Shown here: in pieces, positions 1-11,304 of the stretch
How positions within the stretch are numbered: the first letter of the stretch is position 1
How the letters are laid out: the number at the start of each line of letters is the position of its first letter
NCBI GenBank assembly: GCA_013350335.1
Contig: CM023536.1
Location: forward strand, 11,056,207-11,120,206
Direction: 5' to 3'
Source of the DNA: Chimonanthus salicifolius
Lineage: Eukaryota > Streptophyta > Magnoliopsida > Laurales > Calycanthaceae
DNA length: 64,000 bases
The notes under the pieces: generated by a model
Told to the model about the DNA's origin: nothing
Database searches by the model: none
Seen by the model: only the letters and a program-made list of their open reading frames with translations
Translations under genes and position numbers: made by a program

Positions 1-223
1 TGCGGCCGTGTACTTTCATTGCTTTCTTCGTCCTGACAAAGACGAATCATGCACATTGTTCGTGCCTCGTAAGTTGTGCAGCTACCAACCTCATTATTTG
101 GCTCTTCGGAATTGGTCTCCATCTATGTTTGGTACCACACGACCATCTTCCTTCTTATGATGAGGATGCAATTATTTTTGCCGATATCAACTCGAGGACG
201 AGTTGTTTTCAAGACCGGGGGAT
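1..223 (+). pseudogene. 3' end of a Ty3/gypsy polyprotein region (partial)
   Basis: The stretch just before the LTR reads ADINSRTSCFQDRG, the kind of 'NSRTSxFQ' tail found at the C-terminus of plant Ty3/gypsy polyproteins. A second element in this window has the comparable tail DLRTSPFQPEK at 59192-59220. A purine-rich tract at 213-223 fits a polypurine tract directly before the LTR. The rest of the element is left of the window. Upstream of about 130 the frame is not clearly conserved, so the copy is probably decayed. Confidence 0.55.
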
Positions 224-626
224 TGATGTAGAACACGAGTGCATATCAGGCAGGACCCATTTATTTTTATTTTAGCAAGTTGCTTAAAATTAATTTTAGT
301 TTCCAAATGTAATTAGGTGTCCTAATTAGTTTTCCCATTTAAGTTAGTTTCCTAGTTTAACTAGATTTTCTACCCTAAGAAGGTTTCCTTATTTACTTTC
401 CTTCTTTTTTTTATTTTATATAAGTGCTGCCGTTTGTAATGGGGAGACAACTCTCATACATGATGGAATAGAAAATATTTAGAAGCTTATTTTTTATTAT
501 CCTTTTTTTTTCTCTTTCTTTTTCTCCTGCCTATGTTGCAGGCTATCCTTTCTTCTTCCAGTATGGACTTAGACTCGGGAGCCTGATTTTGCTGGATCGC
601 TCCATCATGAGCACGATCCCGCATCA
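224..626 (+). mobile_element. 3' LTR of a Ty3/gypsy element
   Basis: It begins TGATGTAGAACAC right after the polypurine tract and probably ends at GATCCCGCATCA, giving TGAT...ATCA termini like the second gypsy LTR in this window (end GCTGCATCA). A TATA box (TTTTATATAAG) lies at 415-425, followed by a leader-like stretch, which fits a U3-R order on the plus strand. The right end is inferred from terminal similarity; I could not test a target duplication because the left LTR is outside the window. Confidence 0.6.
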
Positions 627-1593
627 CGATGTCTCCTGGATTCAAACCTTCAATGATGAAAAGCCATGGGCACAAATATAGCTCAGGTTAAAGAGTATTC
701 ATTAATTTGTCATGACTTATGTCATGCCTTTTTTTAAAATGTTATATCACACCCTTTTAAAGTGACATTGATCCAAATATCACTCCAATATGAGTTGTGA
801 GTATAGTGTTTGTCTGCGTATCATATTGGAGTCATATTGACATTGGACCACTATGACTAAAAAAATGATACAATCTCAAGCTAGCATGAATCATAGTAGT
901 CAAGGCACAAGGCTTATTCAAGGCGTAAAGGGGTCCTAAAGCCTAAGGCGCAAAGTTACTCTAGGTGCACTTTTTTAAATATTTCTAAACATGTGCATTA
1001 TTTATATATATATATATATATATATGTTGCACCAATATAAATATAATACTATTGTTTACAACTATTTTTAACATGTTATTGACAAATGCATTACTCTTTC
1101 AGTTACTATAACTAAAAAATTGTATATACTATAACGAAGATGCATCAAATGTAAAATCACAATTGCATAATATAGGGAGCTCTCTCTCTCTAACTACTCT
1201 CGATGAATTGTGCCCGCATCCAATTTGACATCAATTGAACTTTTAAAGCCCATTGATCTAATTCGATGAATTTTTACATTAGATAAATGTGAAATTTTGA
1301 TGGCCTAGAAAAATATGGCTTCTCTTATCCAATCAAGACAAAATTTAAGAGACACTATATACGTGTGGACACAGGTGGCACCCATTGACCGTTCTCAATT
1401 GAAAGGAAATTGGGACAAATAAAGACGTTGAATTAAAAACTTATCTATCCATCTCAATTGAAAGAAATGGGTAAACATGGAGACCAATATGGGGAAAATG
1501 AGTAAACTTGCAATTGACTCAATCAGGTCAACCATGACCAAGTAGAGTTAGCCTCAATCACAATCAAAATTTGGAGATCCATATTGGATTTTA
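627..1593. other. Unassigned AT-rich spacer with a short (AT)n run
   Basis: No coding frame or repeat termini recognised. A (TA)n run of about 24 bases lies at 1003-1026 and a short (CT)n run near 1182-1190. Nothing else can be supported. Confidence 0.5.
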
Positions 1594-2015
1594 TTTTTTA
1601 TTTTGAAATGGTTCATGTATTAAAAGATAAAGAGCAACAGAGGTGTAGATACAGAAAAGAAAAACAAACAAACCACCCACAAAAATGCCACGGTTTGGCC
1701 TAGTAGTTGAGAGACAAGACTTCAAGCTTGAGGTCTTGGGTTCAATCCCTTGTAAATCCAATGAAGGGCCACTCTCCGTGGGATATGTACAGAGTATGGT
1801 CCCATCGCTTGAACTCGGCATGTGTTGCTAGGGAGGCATGCACATGCCCCGAAGGACTAGTCCAGCGAGACACCTGGACACCTTCTGTCATAAAAAAAAA
1901 TGCCAACAGACTGGCAACAAAACAAAGAACTATCATATGAAGTGAGATCCGCACATTCTTTCTAGACATGCAAAATGTCATGATTCCTTTTCTTTTTTTT
2001 TTTTTTGAAGAAGAA
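1594..2015 (-). mobile_element. LINE 3' tail, minus strand, interrupted by a SINE
   Basis: The sequence at 1594-1690 and 1896-2015 matches the LINE 3'-end family also seen at 13235-13482. Shared landmarks are a T-rich start (the poly-A tail on the other strand), a 'GAGGTGTAGATACA'-type block (minus strand 'CACCTCTGGTGCC' in better copies), CCACCCACA, and the end TCTAGACATGCAAAATGTCATGA. Only the last few hundred bases of the LINE are present. A SINE with a 10-bp duplication sits inside. Confidence 0.6.
1691..1895 (+). mobile_element. tRNA-derived SINE inserted in a LINE tail
   Basis: This 205-bp element carries a perfect RNA polymerase III A box (TGGCCTAGTAG, 1696-1706) and a B box (GGTTCAATCCC, 1739-1749) at tRNA-like spacing. 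It ends in a short A-run. It is flanked by an exact 10-bp direct repeat AAAAATGCCA (1681-1690 and 1896-1905), the target-site duplication expected of LINE-mobilised insertion. It is not a functional tRNA: there is no cloverleaf 3' half. Confidence 0.8.
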
Positions 2016-2640
2016 AATGAATAAGGGAATCCCTCCATTCCTCTCCTCTCACCCACCCACATACACTGATGCAGGCCAAGCTGCAATTTGAAATTTAGAT
2101 TCAGGTTTTAAACCGAATCACGGATTTCGGTGAAGAAACCCAAAATTGTCGTTCCCATGCTTAAGTGCGGTCTAAACTCGGAAAACTGTTCTCGGGTTTA
2201 CGTACAGTTTAAACTCAAGAACCTTCTAATGATTATTTGAATGTGGAATTCAAATTGAATCACGCATGTAATAATTGCCAGACATGAACTAAATATTCAC
2301 CGTGCAAAATTAATTAACACCTTAATTAAATCTAATTCAACACGAGAAAATTAAGATACAAAAGGAATAAACACACCAAACTTGGGAGATGAAAAAGCTC
2401 AAAGCTTTTGATAAATTTCAATAATAATAAAGTAAGTTTTACAAGCTTGATCACCCATGTAGTTAAAGACTTTATTTAAAAAGAAACTAAACAAAATAAT
2501 TAACAAATATCAACTAATCTTCAATCAAGCTAGTGGACCAAGTCCACACGTTGTTCTCGTACATGGCTCTATTTCTTCTCCTTCTTAATCTCTGATTATT
2601 CTTACCCAAAACTAGGCTAAATCGTTGGTAGCCTTTACAC
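2016..2640. other. Unassigned AT-rich stretch
   Basis: No recognisable coding frame. The style (alternating purine/pyrimidine, TTTAAA and leader-like blocks) resembles LTR sequence around 45230-46200, but no termini or duplications were found. Confidence 0.4.
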
Positions 2641-3480
2641 GGGTTTTCAGTACAAAACTATGGTCAGATCTTATCTCCATTTATTTCTTTGTTTGCTTCA
2701 ATCGGCCATGCCTTTCCATTCTTGTTTTCTTTCTTCATCTCACCTTATCTATAGGGTTTGTTGGATCGGCACCCAACAAGAACTGTGTGGCCCTTCCCTT
2801 GTTAATCGTTGGCCTTGCTGCCATGTTTGGAGTATGGTTTCTTCTGCTTTCTGTTGATTTCAAATACTTATCTCCCTTCCAACTTCTCCACCTATCATCA
2901 CACCCCATCCGACCCAAAACATAATCAAGAAACTCTCAATCCACCTTACCATAAGCTTTTTGAAAATCCAACTTACAAAGTACACCTGGCTCCCTAGACT
3001 GGAACCTCGAATGAAGACACTCGTGAGTCACCACCACTGAATCCACAATTTGCCTCCATTTTATAAATGCACTCTGATTAGGAGAAATGAGAAAAGGAAG
3101 CACCATCTTTCTTTTTTTTTGAAATAGTTAATATATTATAAGAGAGAGGCACTAGAGGTGCGAATACAAAAACAAAAGAATGAAGCACCATCTTCAACCG
3201 ATTTGCAAGAACTTTTAATAGAATTGTGTAGGGACTCCCAAGCAAAGTGATAGGACGAAAATCATTCAATTTTGAAGCTCTAAGTTTCTTTGGGATCAAC
3301 GTAATAAAAGAGGCGCCCAAAACTTTGGAGATTATACCCCTTTCAAAGAATTCATAAACAAAAGCCAAAACATCCGATTTAACTAACTCCCAAAAATGCT
3401 TAAAGAAAATGATGGGAAAGCCATCCGGCCCTGGAGCTCTCTCTTCACCCAACTGCCAAACCGCAAGTTTCACCTCATTT
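2640..3480 (-). mobile_element. L1-type LINE reverse transcriptase fragment
   Basis: The minus strand from 3473 reads the start of a plant LINE reverse transcriptase: EERAPGPDGFPIIFFKHFW, then LIPKK...LNDFRPITLLGS, then LANRLKMVL. A small insertion interrupts it at 3110-3181. Past the insertion the frame resumes: LISPNQSAFIKWRQIVDS, then LCKLDFQKAYGKV, which is the RT palm motif preceding the catalytic region. Farther left only MG.DDRWRSW-like traces survive. It is a truncated, decayed copy with no YADD box left in frame. Confidence 0.8.
3110..3181 (-). mobile_element. Extremely 5'-truncated LINE tail nested in the LINE RT
   Basis: About 70 bp of LINE 3' end (T-run on the plus strand, then GAGAGGCACTAGAGGTGCG) interrupts the RT frame. 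It is flanked by a 13-bp direct repeat GAAGCACCATCTT (3097-3109 and 3182-3194), so it is a real target-primed insertion and not decay. Confidence 0.75.
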
Positions 3481-4110
3481 TCCTACAAAGGAGATTTATT
3501 TGTGTCACGTCCCAACCCAACAGGCATGTGAGAAACAAGAATATTTTTGTTTCTCAACTCTGAAGCATGCACAATTCATAGTCCAAACACGTGACATCCA
3601 CACATGTAACGAGATCCCTACGGATCCTATGACTTATTGGACCCTTGGTTTGATTGAACTGAATTATCAACTGCCTACGTACTCCAATGGAGATCAGATC
3701 TTGCGTAGTTCTTAATTCATTTATTTCATGACACTAACCCCGTGCTATTCATGATGTCACATCAAGACATTCTAATTACCCAATCGGGGGTCTCATCAGT
3801 AGAATAGATCTCATCTATCACGGGTCTATACCAACCATGGGAATACCGTCAACCATGGGGTCAATGTCACAAATGGGATAAACCTCAACCATGGGACCTA
3901 TACCCGAACATAAATACTACATCCCTTCTCGGGGACAATACTCTAAATGCGAGTCCAATCCTCTATGGAATCAATGCCCTCCATGGGAATGTCCATCCAC
4001 GGTATACAATATACATCAATGGTCACAATGCCCTCCATGAGAATAACCATCCATGGAAAATAATATCTATTCGTGGGAACAACCATGTTGTGCATAACTC
4101 ATACATTAGT

Positions 4111-4470
4111 AGGACCAATATGTCTATCATGAGACAACAGGTCGACCATAAGACCAACATGTCTACCATAGGACCAAACTGTCCCCTATAAGACCAATAC
4201 GTCTACCATAGGACAAACATGTCCACCATAAGACCAATACATCTACCATGGGACCAACAGATCTACCATAAGACCAATGCGTCTACCATGGGACCAACAG
4301 TTCTACCATAAGACCAATACATGTACCATGGGACCAACAGGTCTACCATAAGACCAATGCATCTACCATGGGACCAACAGGTCTACAATAAGACCAATGT
4401 GTCTACCATAGAACCAACAGGTCTACCATAAGACCAATACGTCTACCATGGGACCAACATCCAGGCATGA
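4111..4470 (+). repeat. Minisatellite, 20-bp monomers in a 40-bp higher-order unit
   Basis: About nine copies of a 40-bp unit made of two diverged 20-bp monomers, ACCATAAGACCAATACGTCT and ACCATGGGACCAACAGGTCT. More degenerate 'CATGGGA..' monomers extend it on both sides (about 3770-4110 and 4470-4650). The same array occurs in reverse orientation and more decayed at about 22700-23560. Confidence 0.85.
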
Positions 4471-6520
4471 ATCCAAACCACCATGGGAACCATCGTCCAT
4501 AGATATAATCATCCATCCTGGTAACACTCTATTTGTGAGTATAATATATTTATGGGTATAATCCATCCATGGGCACATCATCTACTATGAGATCTTATAT
4601 CTGTAGGAACAACACTCGAATGAATCACTACATGACCGTGGCAACAATATCAAATCATCATCATATCAGATCATAAACATACAACCCCCTCTAGCAAGAC
4701 TTAGGGCCCATGACTTACTAAGCAGGAGACTCACAACTGGAGTGATCAAGTCTACGTCGCCCTACATCTCTTCACCTCATGGGTGATTCAGTCAAGCTCG
4801 AAGGAGGTCAGACCGAGTCTAACAAAACTAGCACTACCTCATGGGGTAAAATAATATCTAGTTCTGCGCAACCATGCACAGCAAGTGTGCGGAATAGTTG
4901 TAAGGGTGCTTACAGTATATAACATATAAGGGGTTCACCCTGTGACGGCAACCACACGGGACCAAGTCTCCGTGGAAAAACATCACTATCCCGAATACCT
5001 CTCTGGGATAGGAAATCAAACATCACAATCACGTGAGGGACGTACTCATACCACGTTTCAATATCAAGTGACCAAGTCACATAAATATCTCAATGCCACA
5101 GTCTCCATATATTCATATCGAGGCTCTTGCAGTCTCACAACTACTCTAGGACTTACTCATAGAATTTATGTCCTTATCTTATCCTCTTAATTATACAACA
5201 GTGAGATAAAGTGATCTACTGATTGGATAATTTCTTTTTTCAACGGACTGAGTCATAACGTTATCATTACGTAAGGGACGCACCTATACCACATCTCAAT
5301 ATAATCATCAATATCACGTGAAGGACGTGCTCATACCACGTCTCAATATAATCATCACGTGAGGGACGTACTCCTACCACGTCTCAATATAATCAAGTGA
5401 CCTAGTCACATACATCTCAGTGCCAAAGTCCTCATCTATCCATCTTAAGAATTTCCACAGTTTTCAAGCCATTCTGGGCTTTACTCATATAACAAACATA
5501 TTTGTCTCATCATATCGGGACTCCCAAGGCATCATAACTACTTCAGGCTTCCTTCGAGGGATCCAACATATAGCATTATGGTCTATATTAAAGAAGGTAT
5601 ATCCCACCAATCCCTTTCTACCCTTCACATATGCTCAACATCTTAAATCATCCTTAATATAAATGGATGAGACACAATTCATCTTTTGATCGAGCTGAGG
5701 TATAATGCTCTCAGTTGCCTATGTACCACATAGTGGATCAGATCAGTCGTAGTTCATTATTTTCACATTTTGGTTGATATTGGGGAGTGATCACACTTTT
5801 ACTTTGGGAAAATCAAACAAGGTTTTCTCAGCATTTATATTGCATTCCATGCATTCTCAATCATGCTAGCTCATCCCTAATCGTAGCATAAGTTAACCCC
5901 CTTGGGTTATAAGATACTTGACCTTAATTCACCCATATCACTTAGTCTAACCCTTCATTAAGATCATTTTCAAATCATGGAAATTCATTCTACACATAGT
6001 TAGGTTGACCCACCACAACCATTATCAACATAGGTACTCACTAGTGATGTACATATCATCACAAAATCCAAATATGGCATTAAAACACATGCATCATGAT
6101 ATTATATGAATTACACATCTAAGAATTCCAATCACAATCATGAGAATTTATTTGATGCATACATTACTCATAACCATACACAAGTATGGGAAGTTACGAA
6201 GGCCCTATATTACACATCTTGGGCAATCTTGATTTATCATACATTCTATAATACTTCAACACATCACAAATCTATGAATTCTCAATTATAATAAACATCT
6301 AATCATAGGGAACTTGGGAAATTCACAGATATGTATTCGATATAATATATTCACATCCATCACACATAAGTATAGGGAGGTCAAACCATAATCTTAACCA
6401 ACTATGTATTAGAACGTGCACAAAGCAACATTCACTTAAACATATTATCAAACACCTTGTGAGCATAGAATTTTACAAATATTATCAATGCTCCAAGTGT
6501 ATGGCATTCCCCAATTTTAC

Positions 6521-6620
6521 CCAATGTTGTCAAACTTGAATCGTATCAAAAATTGGTCTAGGGTTGTGAATCGTAAATCGAAAATTGGTCTAATCGTACG
6601 ATTCATACTATTTATTCTTA
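6521..6620 (+). mobile_element. hAT-like terminus fragment
   Basis: CAATGTTGTCAAACTTGAATCG matches the left end of the 1416-bp hAT-like element at 8287 (CAATGTTGTCAAATTCGAAAC), including the following 'TTGGTCTAGGG.TGTGA.TCGTAAATCG' context. The same fragment is at the corresponding place in copy B (17745-17820), so it was present before the two copies separated or is part of the family. Confidence 0.55.
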
Positions 6621-7083
6621 TCCTCTCATTCCTACAACTATTTTGTTAACCTGGGCCTTTACAACTTATTATAAAGTTTGTTTTCATTCTAACTCAATAT
6701 ATGGGAAAATATTGTTCCCCCTTAAGTCATGTATGTCATGCATCGCCATATGATCTTGAACTAAACCATGCTTTTATAAACTTAATGATTTTAATTTGTA
6801 ATCAGTCTAATATCTATTCTGATCCTAAGATATGTAATTAAAGACTAACAATTGCTAATCAAGTATTAATCAAAGATGTTTGGTGTTAAGAGTTGGAGAT
6901 CGAAGAATATTGAAGTATTTCATTCATACAGTCAAGCACTCATGTAATAAAAAACTAGAATTTGCAGACCGATAACTAACATAGACCTGATAGCTATGAT
7001 AATCTATTTTGAAAAATTGTAACATCGGCTGGTATTTTCAAAATATCGACCGATTTTTGAAATATTTTAGTTTTCCCTATTTT
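6621..7083. other. Unassigned AT-rich spacer
   Basis: No coding frame, tandem repeat or element termini recognised. Confidence 0.4.
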
Positions 7084-7621
7084 TTACAAAAACTCATACC
7101 AATATACACTAGTTAACAATTTGAACCAGCTAATATGATATAAAACGCCCGGTTTTTTAAACCATGTATCAAATCCCCATAACCACTTAGATAATAAAGC
7201 ATGATTTTTGTCTCTTAGAAGTACCAACCAGCACTCCCTTCTTACACTAGTATAGCCACTTCCAACCATATACCGAATGAACCTTCTTTTTCTCACCTTC
7301 CCATCCCACAAGAAATTCCTTTGCAATTTCTCTAACGTGTTACCAACCCCATTTGGTATTTCAAAGAGCAACATAAAGTATAATGGGAGATTAACCTCAT
7401 TTAGCATTTGAAAGATCCCTAACGTGTCATTAACCCCATTTGCTAATCCTGATCAGGTTTAGCCTACATCCCAAAAGTAAGTGATTTCTTTTCCAATTCA
7501 CCAAATGTATTTCAAACTTCTCCACCACTGGCACCCATAGTTTCTTGGATCTAGCATAAAAGTATCTTTCCTTTGCTGGTAGGGAAACTCTCATTAAATC
7601 AGTCTTGATCAATCTTCCCAC
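7084..7621 (-). mobile_element. LINE ORF2 C-terminal fragment (minus)
   Basis: On the minus strand two adjacent frames give the post-RT region of a plant L1-type LINE: WVPVVEKFEIHLVNWKR...GCRLNLI, then (after a frame change near 7420) LPLYFMLLFEIPNGVGNTL, RNFLWDG and HALLSKWLWGF. This order matches the LINE consensus 'W.plvek.e.RLagWKr...LPiY..SlF.iP..V....e..qR.FLW.G...N.ALL.KWlWRf'. It is a fragment with at least one frameshift. Confidence 0.75.
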
Positions 7622-8286
7622 TTATTTCTTGTCTCTTCGAAATTCCAAAGGGGGTTCCAACACTGTGGAGAAACTCTTTAGGCAATTCCTTTGGGGAGAT
7701 AGTGAGGAGAGGAGGAAAGTCCATCTAGTGGCCTGGCCGGAGGTTACCAAGACTAAATCTAAGCAGGGTTTAGGTCTAGTTCCTATTCAAGTGAGGAATG
7801 CGGCTTTACTTTGTAAGTGGGGTTGGCGTTTCGGTAAAGAAGTGAACGCTTTGTGGGTTCGAGTGTTGAAGGCTAAATATGGAATTTTGCATGTTAATGG
7901 TTGGAGTCTGTGGAAGAAGTGGATAAGTAGGGGTCCCGAATCCTTAAAGCTTGGTGGAGGTTATGCCAGGGTAGGTCCAAGGTGGGTAATCTTTTTAGAA
8001 GGAATCTGCGTCTTATGGTTGGCAAGGGCAATCATACTTTCTTTTGGGAAGACTTGAGGTTGGGGGATCAGCCCTTGAAGGAGAGTTTCCCTACATTGTT
8101 TAGGGCATCCAGGATTAAGCAGGAGCTAGTGAAAGATGTCTTTAGTGTTAGTGCGTCATGGCAATTTGTTTTTAGAAGAGAGCTTAGAGGTTTTGAGGTG
8201 GATAGCTTGAATGAACTTAAGTCTCAACTGGGGGAACTCCCCATGGATTTAGAATGTGATGATGACTGAGCTAGTATGGATGGGGG
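7622..8286 (+). mobile_element. LINE ORF2 fragment, left part (plus)
   Basis: On the plus strand it reads LPTYFLSL...NTVEKLFRQFLWGDS, KVHLVAWPEV, RNAALLCKWGWRF and, after a frame change at about 8000, LRLMVGKGNHTFFWEDLRLGD and FPTLFRA. These are the region between the reverse transcriptase and the zf-RVT zinc-binding domain of plant LINEs. It continues across the hAT-like insertion at 9711. It abuts the opposite-strand LINE fragment at 7621, forming a head-to-head junction. Confidence 0.8.
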
Positions 8287-9702
8287 CAATGTTGTCAAAT
8301 TCGAAACATATCGGAAATCGGTCTAGGGGTGTGACTCGTGAATCATAAATCGTAGAATTGTAAGAGTTATAATATTTTTGAATTTTTTACTATAATTATT
8401 ATTTATACTATACTTACATATAAAATGCCATAGAATAATAAGATGCATTGTTCAATTCCTCATAATATATAATTATTTATACTATAATTAAATAGTATAT
8501 ATTTTAGATAGATAATTTAGAAGAAATATTTGTTTAAAGTAATTATAAATTTAATTTCAATTGAATAAATTGAATAAAATTGCCATTAAGATGATATAAA
8601 TTAATAATATGAGCCATAAAAGAAATTTCTACATATCTTTTAAGATTTATAATATTAAAGTATATAGCTTGTTATATGTTGTTTTTTATAGCCACAGTTG
8701 TAGTGATAGAATATTACATAAAAATTAAATTTTAATATACTTAGTAAAACTATTAATTATACAAATTATTTTTTATTATTGAAAAATTCATACGAAAATT
8801 ATTATTTATACTATTAAGTACTAATAAAATTAAAAAAATCAAATAAATCAATAACATTTAAAATTTTAAATAACCCTCAATAACTTCCATCAAATATTTT
8901 TTTGTAAAAAAATAGAACCATTTATTTTTTATAATAGATATAATTATACAAAAGATTGAAAAAAAAAAAGATTTTTTAATAAGAAAAGGAAAAAATAGTA
9001 AAAAATTAAATAGATGTTTCAATGAAAAGAATAAAAAATAAACATGAAACATGAATATGCTGAGAAGAGTCAAAGCATCTATTTATAAATAAATCAAAGT
9101 AATTTAAAAAATATTAGCATTTATTAAATATTAAAAAATAAAAATATAGACTTTTTTTTTTAAATAGATATAGAAGATTGAAAAAAATAGAAGAGATATT
9201 TTTTAAATATAGATAAAAAAAAATCTTTAATTAAAAGACCCCGATAGTTGTGCGAAAGCCTTATTTCCGTGAAGACTACAAGTCCCCTCATTTCCGTGAC
9301 ATGAAATGAGGACTTGTAGCCTTTATGGCAAGCCTTATTTCCGTAAAACCCTAAAATGAAGTTGCAGTAGCAGTGAAAATGTGAAATAAGGAAAGGAAAA
9401 CACGGTGGAAAGGGAGGATAGAAAGGAGAAACGAAGAAGGAGAAGAAGAAAGAAGGAAGAAACATAGGTACATTCTCTTTTCTTCTTTCCCTCTTCCTTT
9501 TTTTTTTTTTTTTCTTTCTTCTTCTCTGGATCACACGATTGAACGATTGTTCGAGTTGGAATCGCACGATCTGCGATTTACCCAAAAATCGAAAGGGTTA
9601 TTGGCCATTTTCGATTTAGCATACGAGTTGACTCACTGGACCATCCAAGTTGAGTCAACTCGTACGAGTTGAGTAGCAATTCGGACGATTTTAACAACAC
9701 TG
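8287..9702. mobile_element. 1416-bp hAT-like non-autonomous DNA transposon
   Basis: The termini are CAATGTTGTCAAATTCG and, at the right, CGATTTTAACAACACTG, whose complement is CAGTGTTGTTAAAATCG; they form a ~13-bp imperfect inverted repeat. It is flanked by an exact 8-bp direct repeat GATGGGGG (8279-8286 and 9703-9710), the duplication length typical of hAT elements. It interrupts a LINE reading region that resumes at 9711. The interior is very AT-rich and has no transposase; the basic and low-complexity reading frames in it are not convincing genes. Confidence 0.85.
9276..9319. repeat. Small foldback hairpin inside the hAT-like element
   Basis: CTACAAGTCCCCTCATTTC (9276-9294) is complementary to GAAATGAGGACTTGTAG (9303-9319) apart from two extra C bases, with an 8-base loop. 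A direct repeat GCCTTATTTCCGT brackets it on both sides. Confidence 0.7.
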
Positions 9703-9710
9703 GATGGGGG

Positions 9711-10935
9711 ATTCTTCTAGGATCTTCTCTGTCAAATCGTTGATAGAGTTAGCTTCCCAGAACGTGGCTGGTTCAGTGGTTCCTAAGGCCCTTATCTGGA
9801 ATTGCTTGGCCCCCCTAGAGTTCAATTGTTTACGTGGTGTTGTGCGAAGAGGAAAGTTTTGACAAAGGTGGAGCTTAGGAGAAGGTCTTTTAAACTCTGA
9901 GGGTGATGCGAGGTGCCCCCTTTGTCAGCTGGCAGACGAATCTATTGATCACTTTTTTGTCACTTGTCCAGTTACTTGGAGGTTATGGAGTTATTTCTTG
10001 GATCTCATGGGAGTTTCATGGGTTTGTCCTGGATCTTGGGCTAGGGCAATAGAGTCATGGCATCTTTCTGATTTGAGATCTACGAGAAAACTTGTGTGGA
10101 ACACGATCCCAGTTGTAGTCTTGTGGTCCATTTGGAAGGAAAGGAACAAGAGGATCTTTGAGGGGACTGCTTCGCAGTTAAGTGGGCTCTTTCAAAATGC
10201 TAAATGGAGATTATGTATGTGGCTTTGAGGTAACAAGGAGTTCAGAGACTTAAGGACGGAGATTTTTTCAATCTTGGGAGGGCTTTTTGAAGTCTAATTC
10301 GCGTGGAAGGAAACCACGGCCTGTGTGGTCTCCCCGTCTTGTGGTGTTTTCAAATTTAATGTGGATGGCGCATCTAGAGGTAAGTCGGGACCAGCTGGAA
10401 TTAGAGGTGTTCTTAGAGATCATTTAGGCGTCACTACTATCGTTTTTAAGGAATTTGTGGGGTCCATGGAATCAAATGAGGCGGAAATTCTTAGTATTCG
10501 GAGAGCCTTAACCTTAGGTTCCGGTTTAGGGGGAGTTAAATTAGTGATTGAGAGTGATTCATCCAACACTGTTAAATGGGCTAACGGGTTGAAGCGTCCC
10601 CCTTGGAGACTTACCACGTTGGTGAGGGAGATTAAGGAGTTGATCGCGGGCATGGAGGTGTCTTTCTTGCTCATCAATCGTTCTACCAATGGGTGGCGGA
10701 CTTCTTCGCAAAAAATGGCGTTGATGGTGCTATACAGGGCACTTTTCATTTATCTAGAGGATATTTGTTTTGTTGGATTGCATCTTGTAGCTTTGTTGGT
10801 GTTTTTGCTTCTTGTTTGTCTTTTTCTTTTGTGGCATCTCTCTCTTAAGCCCCTTCTTTTTCTTTTGTTTTCTTTGTATTTTCTTATATCTTCTTTCTTT
10901 TAATGAAATCTTTATTGTCACCGCTCAAAAAAAAG
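9711..10935 (+). mobile_element. LINE ORF2 fragment, right part with zf-RVT and RNase H
   Basis: It continues the LINE from 8286. A zinc-binding domain is visible (CPLCQLADESIDHFFVTCP at about 9915-9970), then WSIWKERNKRIFEG at 10125-10160. An RNase H-type domain starts at about 10350: FNVDGASRGKSGPAGIRG, then SNEAEILSIRRAL and IESDSSNTVKWANGL. A one-base shift near 10688 breaks the end; the other frame reads VADFFAKNGVDGA. The element ends at an A-run around 10928-10935. Early stops (for example after RRGKF near 9862) make it non-functional. Confidence 0.8.
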
Positions 10936-11304
10936 GACCCACCAATGGGCCCATGTAAGTCAAAGGTAATCTGGCCATCTCACATCCCACCTCATTCGCT
11001 AACAATTTCAAAACCTCCTCATCCAAACCTAGCCCTATTGCTAAACTCTTTCCTGAATGAATTCTCAACCCCAATACTGATTCAAAATATATAAACACTT
11101 CCTTGAACCCTTCTAACTCCTCCTTACTAGCCGTACAGAAAAGTAAAACACTGGCTTGAACCCTTCCAATTCCATACTAGCCCTACAAAAAATTATGTAT
11201 AATCCGCAAAATGTAGCCATTGATATTTTCTTCCCCTTACATATTTATAAGAAATAATTAAAAGAGCACCTCAAGGGTAGAGAATAGAGAGAGAATGGAG
11301 ACCC
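10936..11304. other. Unassigned spacer between LINE and mitochondrial insertion
   Basis: A degenerate duplication is visible: 'CTTGAACCCTTC' and 'ACTAGCC(C/G)TAC' occur twice at 11101-11190. No gene recognised. Confidence 0.4.

Larger units (their letters stand above)
3503..6620 (+). mobile_element. Copy A of a ~3 kb TGTCACG-type repeat, probable giant LTR
   Basis: It starts TGTCACGTCCCAACCC and matches, on the opposite strand, the two-part repeat at 17745-19260 plus 22321-23912 (copy B). The termini resemble long plant Ty3/gypsy (Del/Tekay-like) LTRs. Internal landmarks shared with B include 'GAGATCCCTACGGATCCTA', a minisatellite, and several 'CACGTGAGGGACGTACTC' blocks at 5020-5400. It has no coding capacity. 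The 3' end is not defined; similarity to B continues to about 6600 and includes a hAT-like terminus at 6521. Copy A is uninterrupted at about 4940-5000, where B carries a 3-kb insertion. Confidence 0.6.

Noticed and set aside
1696..1749. Possible tRNA gene (A and B boxes)
   Set aside because: The boxes belong to a SINE with an A-tail and target duplication; the sequence does not form a complete tRNA. The same applies at 17305, 38998 and 62700.
4111..4470. Regular repeats resembling a CRISPR array
   Set aside because: Monomers are directly adjacent with no unique spacers, diverge gradually, and sit in a plant repeat; it is a minisatellite.
9160..9585. Lys/Arg-rich open frame on the minus strand
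   Set aside because: Low-complexity AAG/GAA repeat inside a non-autonomous hAT-like element; no domain or plausible promoter.
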